Assembly: GCF_014282005.1 (NCBI RefSeq)
Contig: NZ_JACFTD010000002.1
Span: 539,823-603,822 of the forward strand
DNA: 64,000 nt
Direction of reading: 5' to 3'
From: Sporosarcina sp. BP05
GTDB lineage: Bacteria; Bacillota; Bacilli; Bacillales_A; Planococcaceae
The notes beneath the pieces were generated by a model that made no database searches, was not told where the DNA came from, and saw nothing but the letters and a program-made list of their open reading frames with translations. The translations under genes were made by a program, and so were the position numbers. Shown here one piece after another: positions 10,400 to 18,159 of the stretch (the first letter of the stretch is position 1; every line of letters starts with the position of its first letter).

Positions 10400-11473
10400 T
10401 TATTTCATATCCATTTTGAATTCCAGGAACAATTCATTATAATGGCCCAGCATCTCAAGACCAAGATTTCTATATACTTCAAGGTGACTGCGCGTTTCTT
10501 CATCGGGATAGAAACGTTCATCTTCTGTCACTTCAGGATCCATCAGATCGAGAGCCGCCAAATTAGGTGTAGAATAGCCGACGTAATCGGCATTTTGTGC
10601 CGCAACTTCAGCGTCGAGCATGAAGTTGATAAAAGCATGCGCACCTTCGATATTTTTTGATGTGCGAGGAATAACCATATTATCGAACCACAGATTTGAA
10701 CCTTCTTCAGGAACAATATAATTGATATCCTCGTTCTCATACATCATATCTGCAGCTTGACCAGACCATGTAAGTGAGATGGCAGCCTCTCCGTTAATCA
10801 TCAGTTGCGTCACTTCATCCCCGATGACAGCTTTGATATTAGGGCTAAGTGTTTTCAATTTATCTGTCGCTTCACGCAATTCGTCCATATTGGTGGAGTT
10901 CAATGAATAGCCTAATGAGTTTAGCCCCATTCCGATTGTTTCGCGTGCGCTATCGACAAGAATAACTTGTTGCGTAAGGGTCGGGTTCCATAAATCATCC
11001 CACTCTTCAAACGTCTGTCCCTCTAAAAGTGAAGAATTGTATGCAATCCCGACTGTTCCCCAAAAGTAGGGTAGTGAATATTCATTGCCAGGATCAAAAG
11101 GTAAATCGAGAAAATAGGGATCGATATTTTTGATGTTTGGAATTTTACTGTAGTCGAGTGGCAACAGTAAATCTTTTTCCTTCATCATTTCAATCATGTA
11201 TTCAGAAGGCATCGTAATGTCATAGGATGTGCCACCTTGTTCAACTTTACCCATCATACCTTCATTTGAGTCAAACGTTTCGTACGTGACTTTAATGCCA
11301 GTTTCTTTCTCGAATTGTTTGAGTAAATCAGTGTCGATGTATTCACCCCAGTTATAGATGGTGATTGAATTCTTATTGGCATTTCCTCCGCCTTCATTTA
11401 ACTTTCCGTTAATGAGCAGTAAAATAGCGGAAATAACAATGATCACTACCGCACCACGCAAAATACCTTTCAT
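10400..11473 (-). CDS. potD: Spermidine/putrescine ABC transporter, substrate-binding protein
   Basis: A 357-residue periplasmic-binding-type protein. After a hydrophobic N-terminus (residues 7-22) it shows ITIYNWGEYID, the hallmark opening of PotD/PotF polyamine receptors, then SYDITMPSEYMIEMM and the SLTWSGQAADMM region used in ligand binding. Unlike typical Gram-positive receptors, no lipobox cysteine follows the hydrophobic segment, so it may be held by an uncleaved signal anchor. It is the last gene of the regulator-potABCD operon and overlaps potC by 4 bp (ATGA). It should deliver polyamines to PotB/PotC. Known family; the exact polyamine is inferred. Confidence 0.9.
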   Translation of the reverse strand: MKGILRGAVVIIVISAILLLINGKLNEGGGNANKNSITIYNWGEYIDTDLLKQFEKETGIKVTYETFDSNEGMMGKVEQGGTSYDITMPSEYMIEMMKEKDLLLPLDYSKIPNIKNIDPYFLDLPFDPGNEYSLPYFWGTVGIAYNSSLLEGQTFEEWDDLWNPTLTQQVILVDSARETIGMGLNSLGYSLNSTNMDELREATDKLKTLSPNIKAVIGDEVTQLMINGEAAISLTWSGQAADMMYENEDINYIVPEEGSNLWFDNMVIPRTSKNIEGAHAFINFMLDAEVAAQNADYVGYSTPNLAALDLMDPEVTEDERFYPDEETRSHLEVYRNLGLEMLGHYNELFLEFKMDMK

Positions 11474-12270
11474 TTCTTCACCCCCGAAAGCGGTGTTTTG
11501 GTTTTGCGGCTAACGGCGTAATAACCTAGAACTAGTACAACCGTCACTAAGAAGATAAGTCCCGATAATGCGTTAATTGTCAACGTAATTCCAGCGCGTG
11601 CCATTGAATAGATTTCAACGGACAACGTGGAGAACCCGTTTCCAGTCACGAAAAATGTTACGGCAAAATCATCTAGAGAATATGTCAATGCGAGGAAGAA
11701 ACCCGCAAGTATTCCCGGTTTAATAAAGGGAATAATAACCCGTGTTAAAACGTCGCGTTTTGAAGCCCCAAGATCGAGTGCAGCATCGATTAGCGTTGGA
11801 CTCATTTCCTGTAGTTTAGGGAGTACCATAATGACAACAATAGGGATACTGAAGGCGATATGCGAAATAAGTACGGAAGCAAATCCAAGCTTGACACCAA
11901 TCATGGTGAATAAAATAAGGAAAGATGCACCGATGATAACGTCTGGGCTGACAATCAAAATGTTATTGAGTGACAATACGGCATTGCGCATCGCTTTATT
12001 GCGCATGAAAACAATAGACAATGCACCGAGCACACCGATTGCAGTCGAGACGAGCGCAGACAGCAAGGCAACGACAATTGTATTGATTAAAATGATAATT
12101 AGTCGTGTATCTTCAAATACTGCTGCGTAGTGTTCAAACGTAAATGATTCGAAATTGGACATGCCGCCGCCCGAATTGAACGAGTAAAAAATCAAGTAAA
12201 AAATTGGAGTATATAGAATAATGAACACGACTACCAAATAGAGTTTAGGAAGCTTACTTAATTTTTCCAT
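11470..12270 (-). CDS. potC: Spermidine/putrescine ABC transporter permease PotC
   Basis: A 266-residue permease with six hydrophobic segments. The EAA loop, typical of binding-protein-dependent permeases, is seen as IDAALDLGASKRDVLTRVIIP near residues 160-180, where it would dock onto the ATPase PotA. The ATG follows AGGGGGAC and overlaps the end of potB by 17 bp; its own stop overlaps potD by 4 bp. Together with PotB it forms the membrane channel of the polyamine importer. Confidence 0.92.
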   Translation of the reverse strand: MEKLSKLPKLYLVVVFIILYTPIFYLIFYSFNSGGGMSNFESFTFEHYAAVFEDTRLIIILINTIVVALLSALVSTAIGVLGALSIVFMRNKAMRNAVLSLNNILIVSPDVIIGASFLILFTMIGVKLGFASVLISHIAFSIPIVVIMVLPKLQEMSPTLIDAALDLGASKRDVLTRVIIPFIKPGILAGFFLALTYSLDDFAVTFFVTGNGFSTLSVEIYSMARAGITLTINALSGLIFLVTVVLVLGYYAVSRKTKTPLSGVKK

Positions 12271-13078
12271 TGATTGTCGTCCCCCTATCGCTACTGCTCG
12301 TAATCAACATGATGATAAACATAAATAAAATTAGGAATACGGCAATTGTTGAACCCATCCCCCAGTTTTGTGTAACGAGGAATTGTTGTTCAATCGCGGT
12401 TCCAAGTGTGATGACTTTGTTCCCGGCAATCAGTCGAGTAATCATGAACAGCGACAGGGCGGGGATGAAAACAACTTGAATTCCTGATTTAACACCATTT
12501 AACGTTAGGGGCCAAATGACGCGCCTGAATGTCGTCCATGAATTAGCACCTAGATCACGTGAAGCGTCGATAAGCGCAGGATTCAATTTATCAAGTGAAT
12601 TGAAAATCGGTAAAATCATGAACGGGATGAAAATATAAACGGATACGAATACGAAACTGAAATCGGTGAATAAAATTTGCTGATTGCCGATACCAACTGT
12701 TTCTAACAATGCGTTTATTGGACCATAAAGTCCGAAAAGTCCAATGAAAGCGTATGTTTTTAGAAGAAGATTAATCCAAGACGGAATAATAATGAGCAAT
12801 AGCCAAAGTTGCTTATGCTTCGTCTTCGTCAGGAAATAAGCGGTTGGATAGGCAAACAGTAACGTGAATAATGTAATTAGAAACGCATACCAGAATGAAC
12901 TGATAGTCAGTTTCAAATAGACAGAAGAGAAAAAGTTTTTATAGTTGTCAAAAGTGAAATGACCTGCTAAATCAAAAAACGAATAGTAAATGATAAGTGC
13001 AATCGGCGTGATAACAAAGAGAAGAATCCAAGCTGTATACGGAATTGTGTACAGCGGGCGTAGCGGTTTATTGTTCAT
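12254..13078 (-). CDS. potB: Spermidine/putrescine ABC transporter permease PotB
   Basis: A 274-residue six-helix permease from the ATG at 13078 ([10 protein letters not shown]). Upstream in-frame codons including a TTG at 13114 lack a ribosome site, while GGGGT lies 8 nt before this ATG, inside the end of potA. The EAA motif [21 protein letters not shown] is near residues 165-185. It overlaps potA by 11 bp and potC by 17 bp, indicating tight translational coupling. It pairs with PotC as the heterodimeric channel of the polyamine importer. Confidence 0.9.
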   Translation of the reverse strand: MNNKPLRPLYTIPYTAWILLFVITPIALIIYYSFFDLAGHFTFDNYKNFFSSVYLKLTISSFWYAFLITLFTLLFAYPTAYFLTKTKHKQLWLLLIIIPSWINLLLKTYAFIGLFGLYGPINALLETVGIGNQQILFTDFSFVFVSVYIFIPFMILPIFNSLDKLNPALIDASRDLGANSWTTFRRVIWPLTLNGVKSGIQVVFIPALSLFMITRLIAGNKVITLGTAIEQQFLVTQNWGMGSTIAVFLILFMFIIMLITSSSDRGTTINGKIK

Positions 13079-14174
13079 TATCCGATACCCCATATGCCTC
13101 AAGTCTAGCGTCAAATTCCTCTTCAGATTCGTTTAGGCGCATAACATGAATGTCTTCTGGATCAAAATCGAGTCCAACTTTCACACCGACTTCCGCTTTT
13201 TTAGTTGAATGCACAAGCCATTCATTACCGTCAGCATCGTAAGTGGATAGCTCGTAGTGAACACCACGGAATAATTGCGTATCAACTGTCACGTTTAGTT
13301 TCCCTTTATCGACAGTAGTGAGTTCCAAATCTTCCGGGCGGATAACAATGTCTACTTTCTCATTTGGATTTAGGCCTTTGTCTACACATTCAAATGTTTT
13401 CCCGGTAAATTGAACGACAAAGTCTTCAATCATTTTGCCTGGAACGATATTAGACTCGCCAATGAAATCAGCCACAAAACGGTTGATAGGTTCATCGTAA
13501 ATATCGAGCGGAGTTCCTGATTGCTGGATTTCTCCTGCATCCAAAACAAAAATTTCATCGGACATTGCAAGTGCCTCTTCCTGGTCATGTGTAACGAATA
13601 CGAAGGTTTTACCTAAACGTTGCTGTAATTCCCGGAGTTCATATTGCATTTCAGAACGCAGTTTCAAATCGAGTGCTGATAGCGGTTCATCGAGTAAAAT
13701 AACTTCTGGATCATTTATGATTGCCCTTGCAATAGCGACGCGTTGACGTTGCCCGCCGGACATTTCTGCAATTTCCCGATTTTCATAGCCTTCAAGATTG
13801 ACGAATTTCAGTGCTTCAATAACACGGCGTTTGACTTCGTCTTGTTTTACTTTCTTAATACGCAGCCCGAATGCAACATTTTCAAAAACATTCAAATGTG
13901 GAAACAGCGCATAGTCTTGAAAAACGGTGTTTACTTGTCGTTCATTGGCGGGTACGTCATTGATTTTATTTCCGTTGAAGAAAATTGTGCCTTCTGTTGG
14001 TTCGATAAAACCTGCGATTAGACGAAGGATTGTCGTTTTCCCGCAACCTGATGGACCCAGTAATGTGTAAAACTTCCCACGTTCCATTTCAAAGGAAACA
14101 CTGTTCAATACGGTTGTATCATGGTTATATTTTTTTGTAACATTTTCAAATCGAATAATTGGCTGAGTCGTCAT
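13068..14174 (-). CDS. potA: Spermidine/putrescine ABC transporter ATP-binding protein
   Basis: A 368-residue ABC ATPase. Walker A is GPSGCGKTT (residues 40-48), the signature is MSGGQRQR, Walker B is [12 protein letters not shown], and the switch histidine lies in [10 protein letters not shown]. The C-terminal third (after about residue 240) is a TOBE-type regulatory domain with VIRPEDLEL, as in PotA. It lies 17 bp after the XRE-cupin regulator and first among the transport genes. It energises import through PotB/PotC. The family call is firm; polyamine specificity comes from the operon. Confidence 0.94.
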   Translation of the reverse strand: MTTQPIIRFENVTKKYNHDTTVLNSVSFEMERGKFYTLLGPSGCGKTTILRLIAGFIEPTEGTIFFNGNKINDVPANERQVNTVFQDYALFPHLNVFENVAFGLRIKKVKQDEVKRRVIEALKFVNLEGYENREIAEMSGGQRQRVAIARAIINDPEVILLDEPLSALDLKLRSEMQYELRELQQRLGKTFVFVTHDQEEALAMSDEIFVLDAGEIQQSGTPLDIYDEPINRFVADFIGESNIVPGKMIEDFVVQFTGKTFECVDKGLNPNEKVDIVIRPEDLELTTVDKGKLNVTVDTQLFRGVHYELSTYDADGNEWLVHSTKKAEVGVKVGLDFDPEDIHVMRLNESEEEFDARLEAYGVSDNEQ

Positions 14175-14191
14175 GCTGACACTCCTTTTCT

Positions 14192-14740
14192 TTATAAGTA
14201 AGATTCCGTCGCGACGAGCAGTATTTCGCTCGTTCCGTTGAATGCATTTGATAAACAGTGATGCTCGGATGCGTCATAGTAGACTGCATCTCCTTTTGAA
14301 GCAATGTGCTGTGTATTGCCAATGATCACAGCGACTTTTCCTTTTAAGACGTATATAAACGTTTCGGCAAGAGATGGCTCGAACTTTTTGAATTCGCCCT
14401 GTGCGTGAAATGTGATGTGGACAGGTTCCATTTCATTCTCATTTGATCTGGGCACTAACCAGCGGATGCTATATTTCATCTCATCATCCGTATAGATTGT
14501 CTGATTATCAGTTGAGTAGACAACTTGAACATTTTTTTTCGGTTCATCGAAAAAGTCTTTGGGTGTCGTTCCCAGCACTTCTAATAATGCGAAAAGCGTT
14601 TCAATAGAAGGAGAGTTCAGGTTGCGTTCTAACTGCGATATATGGCCTTTTGTTAAATCAGTCCGTTCGCCAAGTTCTTCCTGTGTCAGCCCTTTTTTTA
14701 AACGCAGGCTTTTAATCTTACTTCCAATCTCCACGGACAT
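14192..14740 (-). CDS. XRE-family transcriptional regulator with C-terminal cupin domain
   Basis: A 182-residue regulator from the ATG at 14740 ([10 protein letters not shown]); an in-frame TTG at 14782 lies within the likely operator and promoter. Residues 6-60 form a lambda-Cro-like helix-turn-helix ([19 protein letters not shown]), and the cupin barrel spans about 100-180 with a His-rich ASEHHC strand. XRE-cupin proteins such as PuuR sense small metabolites, often polyamines. It is encoded first in the operon ahead of potABCD, so it probably represses its own operon and is released by a polyamine. The effector is inferred. Confidence 0.88.
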   Translation of the reverse strand: MSVEIGSKIKSLRLKKGLTQEELGERTDLTKGHISQLERNLNSPSIETLFALLEVLGTTPKDFFDEPKKNVQVVYSTDNQTIYTDDEMKYSIRWLVPRSNENEMEPVHITFHAQGEFKKFEPSLAETFIYVLKGKVAVIIGNTQHIASKGDAVYYDASEHHCLSNAFNGTSEILLVATESYL

Positions 14741-14770
14741 TCCGCCCCATTCGTAATGAAGTTTATTTAT

Positions 14771-14789
14771 AGTATACTTCAAGTTTACT
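14771..14789 (-). promoter_or_regulatory. Palindromic operator of the pot operon (candidate)
   Basis: AGTATACTTCAAGTTTACT is a 19-bp dyad centred on C14780 with one mismatch (half-site AAGT[A/T]TACT). It lies about 30 bp upstream of the XRE-cupin start and includes a reverse-strand TATACT that could serve as a -10 box. Location and symmetry fit autoregulation. The rest of 14741-15033 shows only the divergent promoter of the next gene. Confidence 0.55.
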
Positions 14790-15033
14790 GAAAACCCTTT
14801 TTAATTATACGAAATTTCACCCGAAAATCAAGAACTATTTATGAAACAGGTAAAATAGGATACCAGCTTTTCATGTGATCATCATTTCATCTTTTGACAT
14901 AATCTAATTGAACGATGGATGAAATATGTGAATGGGCAGTATTCAAAATTGTATTTTGCATTTTCATTCATGCTTTAGTGATGGAAATCTAGGCTATTCG
15001 TGGTATAATATAGCGAATAAAGGGGGGCTTTGA

Positions 15034-15357
15034 TTGGGGAAAAAGAAAGTTTTTTATATGGACCCGGATAACCGTAAAAGGACAATGGAAGACCTCGGAC
15101 TTAGTTGGGAATCAATTGGTAGTTTAATGGGAGATAAAAAAGAAGTAGAAGGCATATTTCTTATGAAAGACGGAAAAATCCGTAATTTACTAGAACTGCC
15201 CAATCACTGTAAAATCTGTCTTGATCAATTAGATTATAATGATGAACACGATTCCGTATTTTGCCAATCGTGCGATGAATGGCGTGAGGGTTCTTGTGGT
15301 GATCCAACCTGCGAATATTGCCTAGCGCGACCTGCGAAACCGTCTAATTGTAATTAA
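15034..15357 (+). CDS. Small zinc-ribbon-like hypothetical protein
   Basis: A 107-residue protein of unrecognised family. Seven cysteines in the C-terminal half form a C-x2-C pair (59, 62), a second C-x2-C pair (77, 80) and C-x4-C-x2-C (88, 93, 96), a pattern expected of a zinc-binding module. The N-terminal half has no clear motif (KKVFYMDPDNRKR). The TTG at 15034 is chosen because AGGGGGG lies 7 nt upstream; TATAAT at 15004-15009 could be its -10 box. It is monocistronic and divergent from the pot operon. No function is proposed. Confidence 0.7.
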   Translation: MGKKKVFYMDPDNRKRTMEDLGLSWESIGSLMGDKKEVEGIFLMKDGKIRNLLELPNHCKICLDQLDYNDEHDSVFCQSCDEWREGSCGDPTCEYCLARPAKPSNCN

Positions 15358-15372
15358 CAATTACAATCTTTT
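15347..15372 (+). terminator. AT-rich intrinsic terminator
   Basis: ATTGTAATT pairs with AATTACAAT around a 3-nt loop and is followed by CTTTTT. The stem overlaps the stop codon of the zinc-ribbon gene. Confidence 0.6.
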
Positions 15373-15389
15373 TACCTCAAGTGGGAGAA

Positions 15390-15404
15390 GGATAATTATA
15401 ATGA
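15390..15404. promoter_or_regulatory. Fur/PerR-like box upstream of ykuU (candidate)
   Basis: GGATAATTATAATGA matches 11 of 14 defined positions of the 7-1-7 Fur-family consensus tGATAATnATTATCa and contains TATAAT (15397-15402), a possible -10 box for ykuU. A PerR-type site would suit a peroxidase gene. No good -35 is visible at 17 bp. Confidence 0.4.
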
Positions 15405-15435
15405 CTGTATATACGTCATGAAATTGCCACATATT

Positions 15436-15488
15436 AAATGGAGCGCTGTTTCGACAAGGCACTCCGTTTGAAATGGGGCCATTTTTTT
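15436..15488 (+). promoter_or_regulatory. Leader hairpins before ykuU
   Basis: AAATGGAG (15436-15443) can pair with CTCCGTTT (15462-15469), or its first six bases with CCATTT (15479-15484). The latter bases also close the hairpin AAATG-GGGC-CATTT just before a T-run. The two pairings exclude each other, as in an attenuator, 68 bp upstream of ykuU. Weak stems; no known riboswitch recognised. Confidence 0.3.
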
Positions 15489-15555
15489 GTTAGTCTTGAA
15501 AAGGATTGTGCAGGCGAATGTCCTGGCACAAAAGAATTAGTGGAGGGGTTATTTA

Positions 15556-16098
15556 ATGATTAACCGTATGGTAGGTAAGCAAGCACCAGATTTCACATTG
15601 GATGCGGTACTAGCAGATAAGTCTTTTGGTAAAGTAAGCCTTCAAGAAAATATGAAAAACGATAAATGGACAGTATTATTCTTTTATCCAATGGACTTCA
15701 CATTTGTATGTCCAACGGAAATTACAGCAATGTCTGATCGTTATGATGAATTCGAAGATTTGGATACAGAAATTATCGGTCTATCTACGGATACAATCCA
15801 CACGCACCTTGCTTGGATTAACACAGACCGTAAAGATAACGGCCTTGAGCAGTTGAAATATCCACTTGCAGCAGATACAAATCACCAAGTTTCACGCGAC
15901 TATGGTGTGCTAATTGAAGAAGAAGGTATCGCACTACGCGGCCTATTCATCATCAACCCTGAAGGTGAACTTCAATACCAAACAGTATTCCACAACAATA
16001 TTGGCCGTGATGTAGACGAAACATTGCGTGTGCTTCAAGCTCTTCAAACTGGCGGACTTTGCCCGGCTAACTGGAGACCTGGTCAGAAGACACTATAA
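15556..16098 (+). CDS. ykuU: 2-Cys peroxiredoxin YkuU
   Basis: A 180-residue typical 2-Cys peroxiredoxin. The peroxidatic cysteine is Cys52 in FTFVCPTEI and the resolving cysteine Cys169 in GGLCPANWRPG. It reduces hydrogen peroxide and alkyl hydroperoxides in the cytosol, with oxidised Cys pairs recycled by a thiol-disulfide protein. YkuV, encoded 83 bp downstream, is the likely partner, as in B. subtilis where the two genes are also adjacent. The ATG follows TGGAGGGG. A stem-loop lies between the two genes, so YkuV may be made in smaller amounts. Confidence 0.9.
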   Translation: MINRMVGKQAPDFTLDAVLADKSFGKVSLQENMKNDKWTVLFFYPMDFTFVCPTEITAMSDRYDEFEDLDTEIIGLSTDTIHTHLAWINTDRKDNGLEQLKYPLAADTNHQVSRDYGVLIEEEGIALRGLFIINPEGELQYQTVFHNNIGRDVDETLRVLQALQTGGLCPANWRPGQKTL

Positions 16099-16123
16099 GT
16101 AACAGTTGAAATTTTACCAAATG

Positions 16124-16158
16124 AAATCCCCGTGCATATATTAGCAGTGGGGATTTTT
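16124..16158 (+). terminator. Intercistronic terminator-like hairpin
   Basis: AAATCCCC pairs with GGGGATTT (16149-16156) around a 17-nt loop, and the stem runs into a T-tract. It may end most ykuU transcripts before ykuV, which has its own AAGGAGGAA ribosome site. Confidence 0.75.
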
Positions 16159-16181
16159 TTGAAAATGAAGGAGGAAAAAGC

Positions 16182-16634
16182 ATGAAATTACGTGATCAAT
16201 TACCTGAACTTGAAGGTGCAACAGCATGGTTGAATGGGGAACGAACAAAAGAAGAATTGGTTGGTGTAAAACCCACACTGGTTCATTTTTGGTCTATCAG
16301 CTGTCACCTATGTAAGGAAGCGATGCCTGAGGTCAATGAATTTAGAGACAAATACAAAGAAGATTTAAATGTTATCGCAGTCCATATGCCACGTTCTGAG
16401 GACGATTTAGATCTAGTTCAAATTAAATCAGTAGCAGCTGAACACGACATTACTCAACCGATTTTTGTCGATAGTGAGGCGACATTAACGGATAAATTTG
16501 ACAACCAATACGTTCCGGCTTATTATGTCTTTGATAAAGACGGACAGTTACGTCACTTCCAAGCAGGCGGCGGAGGCATGAAAATGCTTGAAAAGCGCGT
16601 TAACCGCGTGCTAGATGAAATGAAAAAAGAGTAA
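16182..16634 (+). CDS. ykuV: Thiol-disulfide oxidoreductase YkuV (thioredoxin fold)
   Basis: A 150-residue TlpA/ResA-like thioredoxin-fold protein. The redox motif is HFWSISCHLCKEAMP with Cys41 and Cys44, and the cis-Pro region is seen in YVPAYYVFDKDG. There is no signal peptide, so it should act in the cytosol, where it can reduce the disulfide of the adjacent peroxiredoxin YkuU. Length and neighbour match B. subtilis ykuV. AAGGAGGAA lies 8 nt before the ATG. Confidence 0.85.
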   Translation: MKLRDQLPELEGATAWLNGERTKEELVGVKPTLVHFWSISCHLCKEAMPEVNEFRDKYKEDLNVIAVHMPRSEDDLDLVQIKSVAAEHDITQPIFVDSEATLTDKFDNQYVPAYYVFDKDGQLRHFQAGGGGMKMLEKRVNRVLDEMKKE

Positions 16635-16642
16635 AAGATCAG

Positions 16643-16675
16643 CCCGATTGCGCATTTGCGATGTCGGGTATTTTT
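16643..16675 (+). terminator. Intrinsic terminator of ykuV
   Basis: CCCGA pairs with TCGGG (16664-16668) outside an inner CGCA/TGCG stem, followed by TATTTTT. The non-coding element below begins 14 bp later. Confidence 0.7.
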
Positions 16676-16688
16676 AATGTTTATTAAA

Positions 16689-17362
16689 ACATCTGTAAAT
16701 TAATGATTTATTTGTATAAACTACTGGTGAGATGGGCTTGGGATACTCCATTTTCACAGGTATATTTCCGGCCCGCTTTCGACGAACTATTCAGGACAGT
16801 TTTACCGGGGGCAAGTGTGTTGTTGTGAATAGTCGCCTGTTGGGTACCTACAATATTTAAGTGGAAAATGCAGTTATTTGGGAAGAAAAGAGTAGATGAC
16901 TTTCTAAAGAAAGTGTAAGTGCCCGAAGATGCAATTTCGGGCACTCTTACACGTTGTACAATGTGCTGCTTGCTTATTTTTAACAAAGAGTATGCATCTA
17001 ATCATGTGATACCTAATAGAAAGTAAAGCTTCTTTAATAAAAAACCATATAGAAAGTTTTAGCCGCCAAAATTGCATCTTTGGCGGCTTTACTCCAGGTA
17101 AGAAGCTTGCAATTCTTTCGTCCCAAAAAACTTCAGCACTCCGTCTACTTATGCATTAGGAACGCGACGGATGAATAACCACCATAAGATTACCAAGAAA
17201 ACGGTGTAGGGATGCGACAAAGTCGCATCCCTACACATCCAGACATCCCGGTAATCGTATAGAAGTCATTCAATCCACAGCAATCCAAAGTCAACTATAC
17301 ACGTAGCGGGCAGTAGGTCATTAAGTTATTCACGGGTTACATTTGGTTAATCAACAAGCGTG
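16689..17362 (+). mobile_element. Non-coding MITE-like element, copy 1 (about 674 bp)
   Basis: Colinear with the reverse complement of 48142-48827 and with 33342-33970. The right end AATCAACAAGCGTG matches the terminal repeat of copy 3 with two differences; the left end is decayed (ACATCTGTAAATTA). It carries hairpin A (16913-16952, core TGCCCGAA/TTCGGGCA, loop GATGCAAT), hairpin B (17060-17087, GCCGCCAAA/TTTGGCGGC, loop ATTGCATC, complementary to loop A) and hairpin C (17204-17236, perfect 15-bp stem, loop AAA). Open frames inside it are not conserved across the three copies, so it seems non-coding. It fills most of the gap between ykuV and ktrC. Confidence 0.8.
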
Positions 17363-17387
17363 GTCTATTAAGTACCCCGATGGAAAT

Positions 17388-17416
17388 TTGTGAGTGCGAA
17401 TTCAATATGATACACT
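17388..17416 (+). promoter_or_regulatory. Probable sigma-A promoter of ktrC
   Basis: TTGTGA (17388-17393) and TACACT (17411-17416) are separated by exactly 17 bp, 37 bp upstream of the ktrC start. The promoter lies just outside the MITE-like element. Confidence 0.5.
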
Positions 17417-17452
17417 AATCGAATCCAGTAAGTGGATAGGGGAGGGTGCTCT

Positions 17453-18112
17453 ATGAAAAAGGAATTTGCGGTGATTGGTTTGGGGCGTTTCGGGGGGAGT
17501 ATCGTAAGAGAGCTAATAGAACTCGATGCTGATGTTATGGCAATTGATATTTCACCAGAAAGAGTGGATGAGTTTGCTCATATTGCAACCCAGGCGGTCG
17601 CAGCTGACACGACTGATGAGTCTGTTCTCAGATCACTTGGCATCCGCAACTTTGAGCATGTAGTCGTTGCGATTGGTGAAAATATCCAAGCAAGTATTTT
17701 GACGACACTCATGTTGAAAGAAATCGGTGTAAAAAAAATAACAGTGAAAGCGCAAAATGATTCCCATGAAAAAGTGTTGCGTAAAATCGGGGCTGACCAG
17801 GTCGTACATCCTGAACGCGATATGGGCATCAGAATTGCTAATAATATGGTATCGAATAATATACTCGATTATCTTGAGTTGTCTGATGAGTATTCCATTG
17901 CGGAGATAAAGGCGAATGAAAAACTCGTAGGATTTACATTAATAGATTTAGACATTAGGGCCAAATATGGTGTCAATATTGTTGCAATTAAACGTGGTAA
18001 ACATATTCTTGTATCGCCTCAAGCGATAGAGAAAATCCGACTTGAAGATATCTTGATTGTGATTGGATCGGACGAGGAGATTCATAAGTTTGAAAAGAAA
18101 GCACTGCATTGA
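17453..18112 (+). CDS. ktrC: Ktr potassium uptake system, RCK gating subunit
   Basis: A 219-residue cytosolic RCK/TrkA protein. The N-terminal Rossmann domain has GLGRFGGS (about residues 9-16) and an acidic residue after the second strand (AIDIS), for nucleotide binding; the C-terminal RCK_C domain (about 135-219) would bind c-di-AMP in this family. It gates a KtrB/KtrD-type K+ channel encoded elsewhere. Length equals B. subtilis KtrA/KtrC, and position between ykuV and rnjA fits ktrC. The ATG at 17453 is 6 nt after AGGGGAGGG. A terminator follows directly. Confidence 0.88.
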   Translation: MKKEFAVIGLGRFGGSIVRELIELDADVMAIDISPERVDEFAHIATQAVAADTTDESVLRSLGIRNFEHVVVAIGENIQASILTTLMLKEIGVKKITVKAQNDSHEKVLRKIGADQVVHPERDMGIRIANNMVSNNILDYLELSDEYSIAEIKANEKLVGFTLIDLDIRAKYGVNIVAIKRGKHILVSPQAIEKIRLEDILIVIGSDEEIHKFEKKALH

Positions 18113-18121
18113 TGAATAATA

Positions 18122-18159
18122 AAAAAACCGTAAACGCATATAAGCGTTTACGGTTTTTT
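18122..18159. terminator. Terminator after ktrC
   Basis: A perfect 16-bp stem, AAAAAACCGTAAACGC with its complement at 18144-18159, has a 6-nt loop and ends in a T-tract on both strands. Confidence 0.93.

Noticed and set aside
10138..10419. 93-residue open frame between the MFS gene and potD
   Set aside because: Most of it is interspersed hairpin repeat sequence found elsewhere in other frames; no domain recognised.
15401..15421. Six-codon leader peptide with AAGGA upstream, before ykuU
   Set aside because: Its ATG overlaps a TATAAT that may be the ykuU -10 box, so it would not be transcribed; no residue bias suggesting attenuation.
16708..16986. Open frame with similar translation in two elements (MLK[IV]SK.HI.QR..VPEIASSGTY), also at 48480-48713
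   Set aside because: The similarity follows from nucleotide identity. Copy 2 breaks the frame, the carboxyl halves diverge, and the best-conserved part is the hairpin A palindrome.
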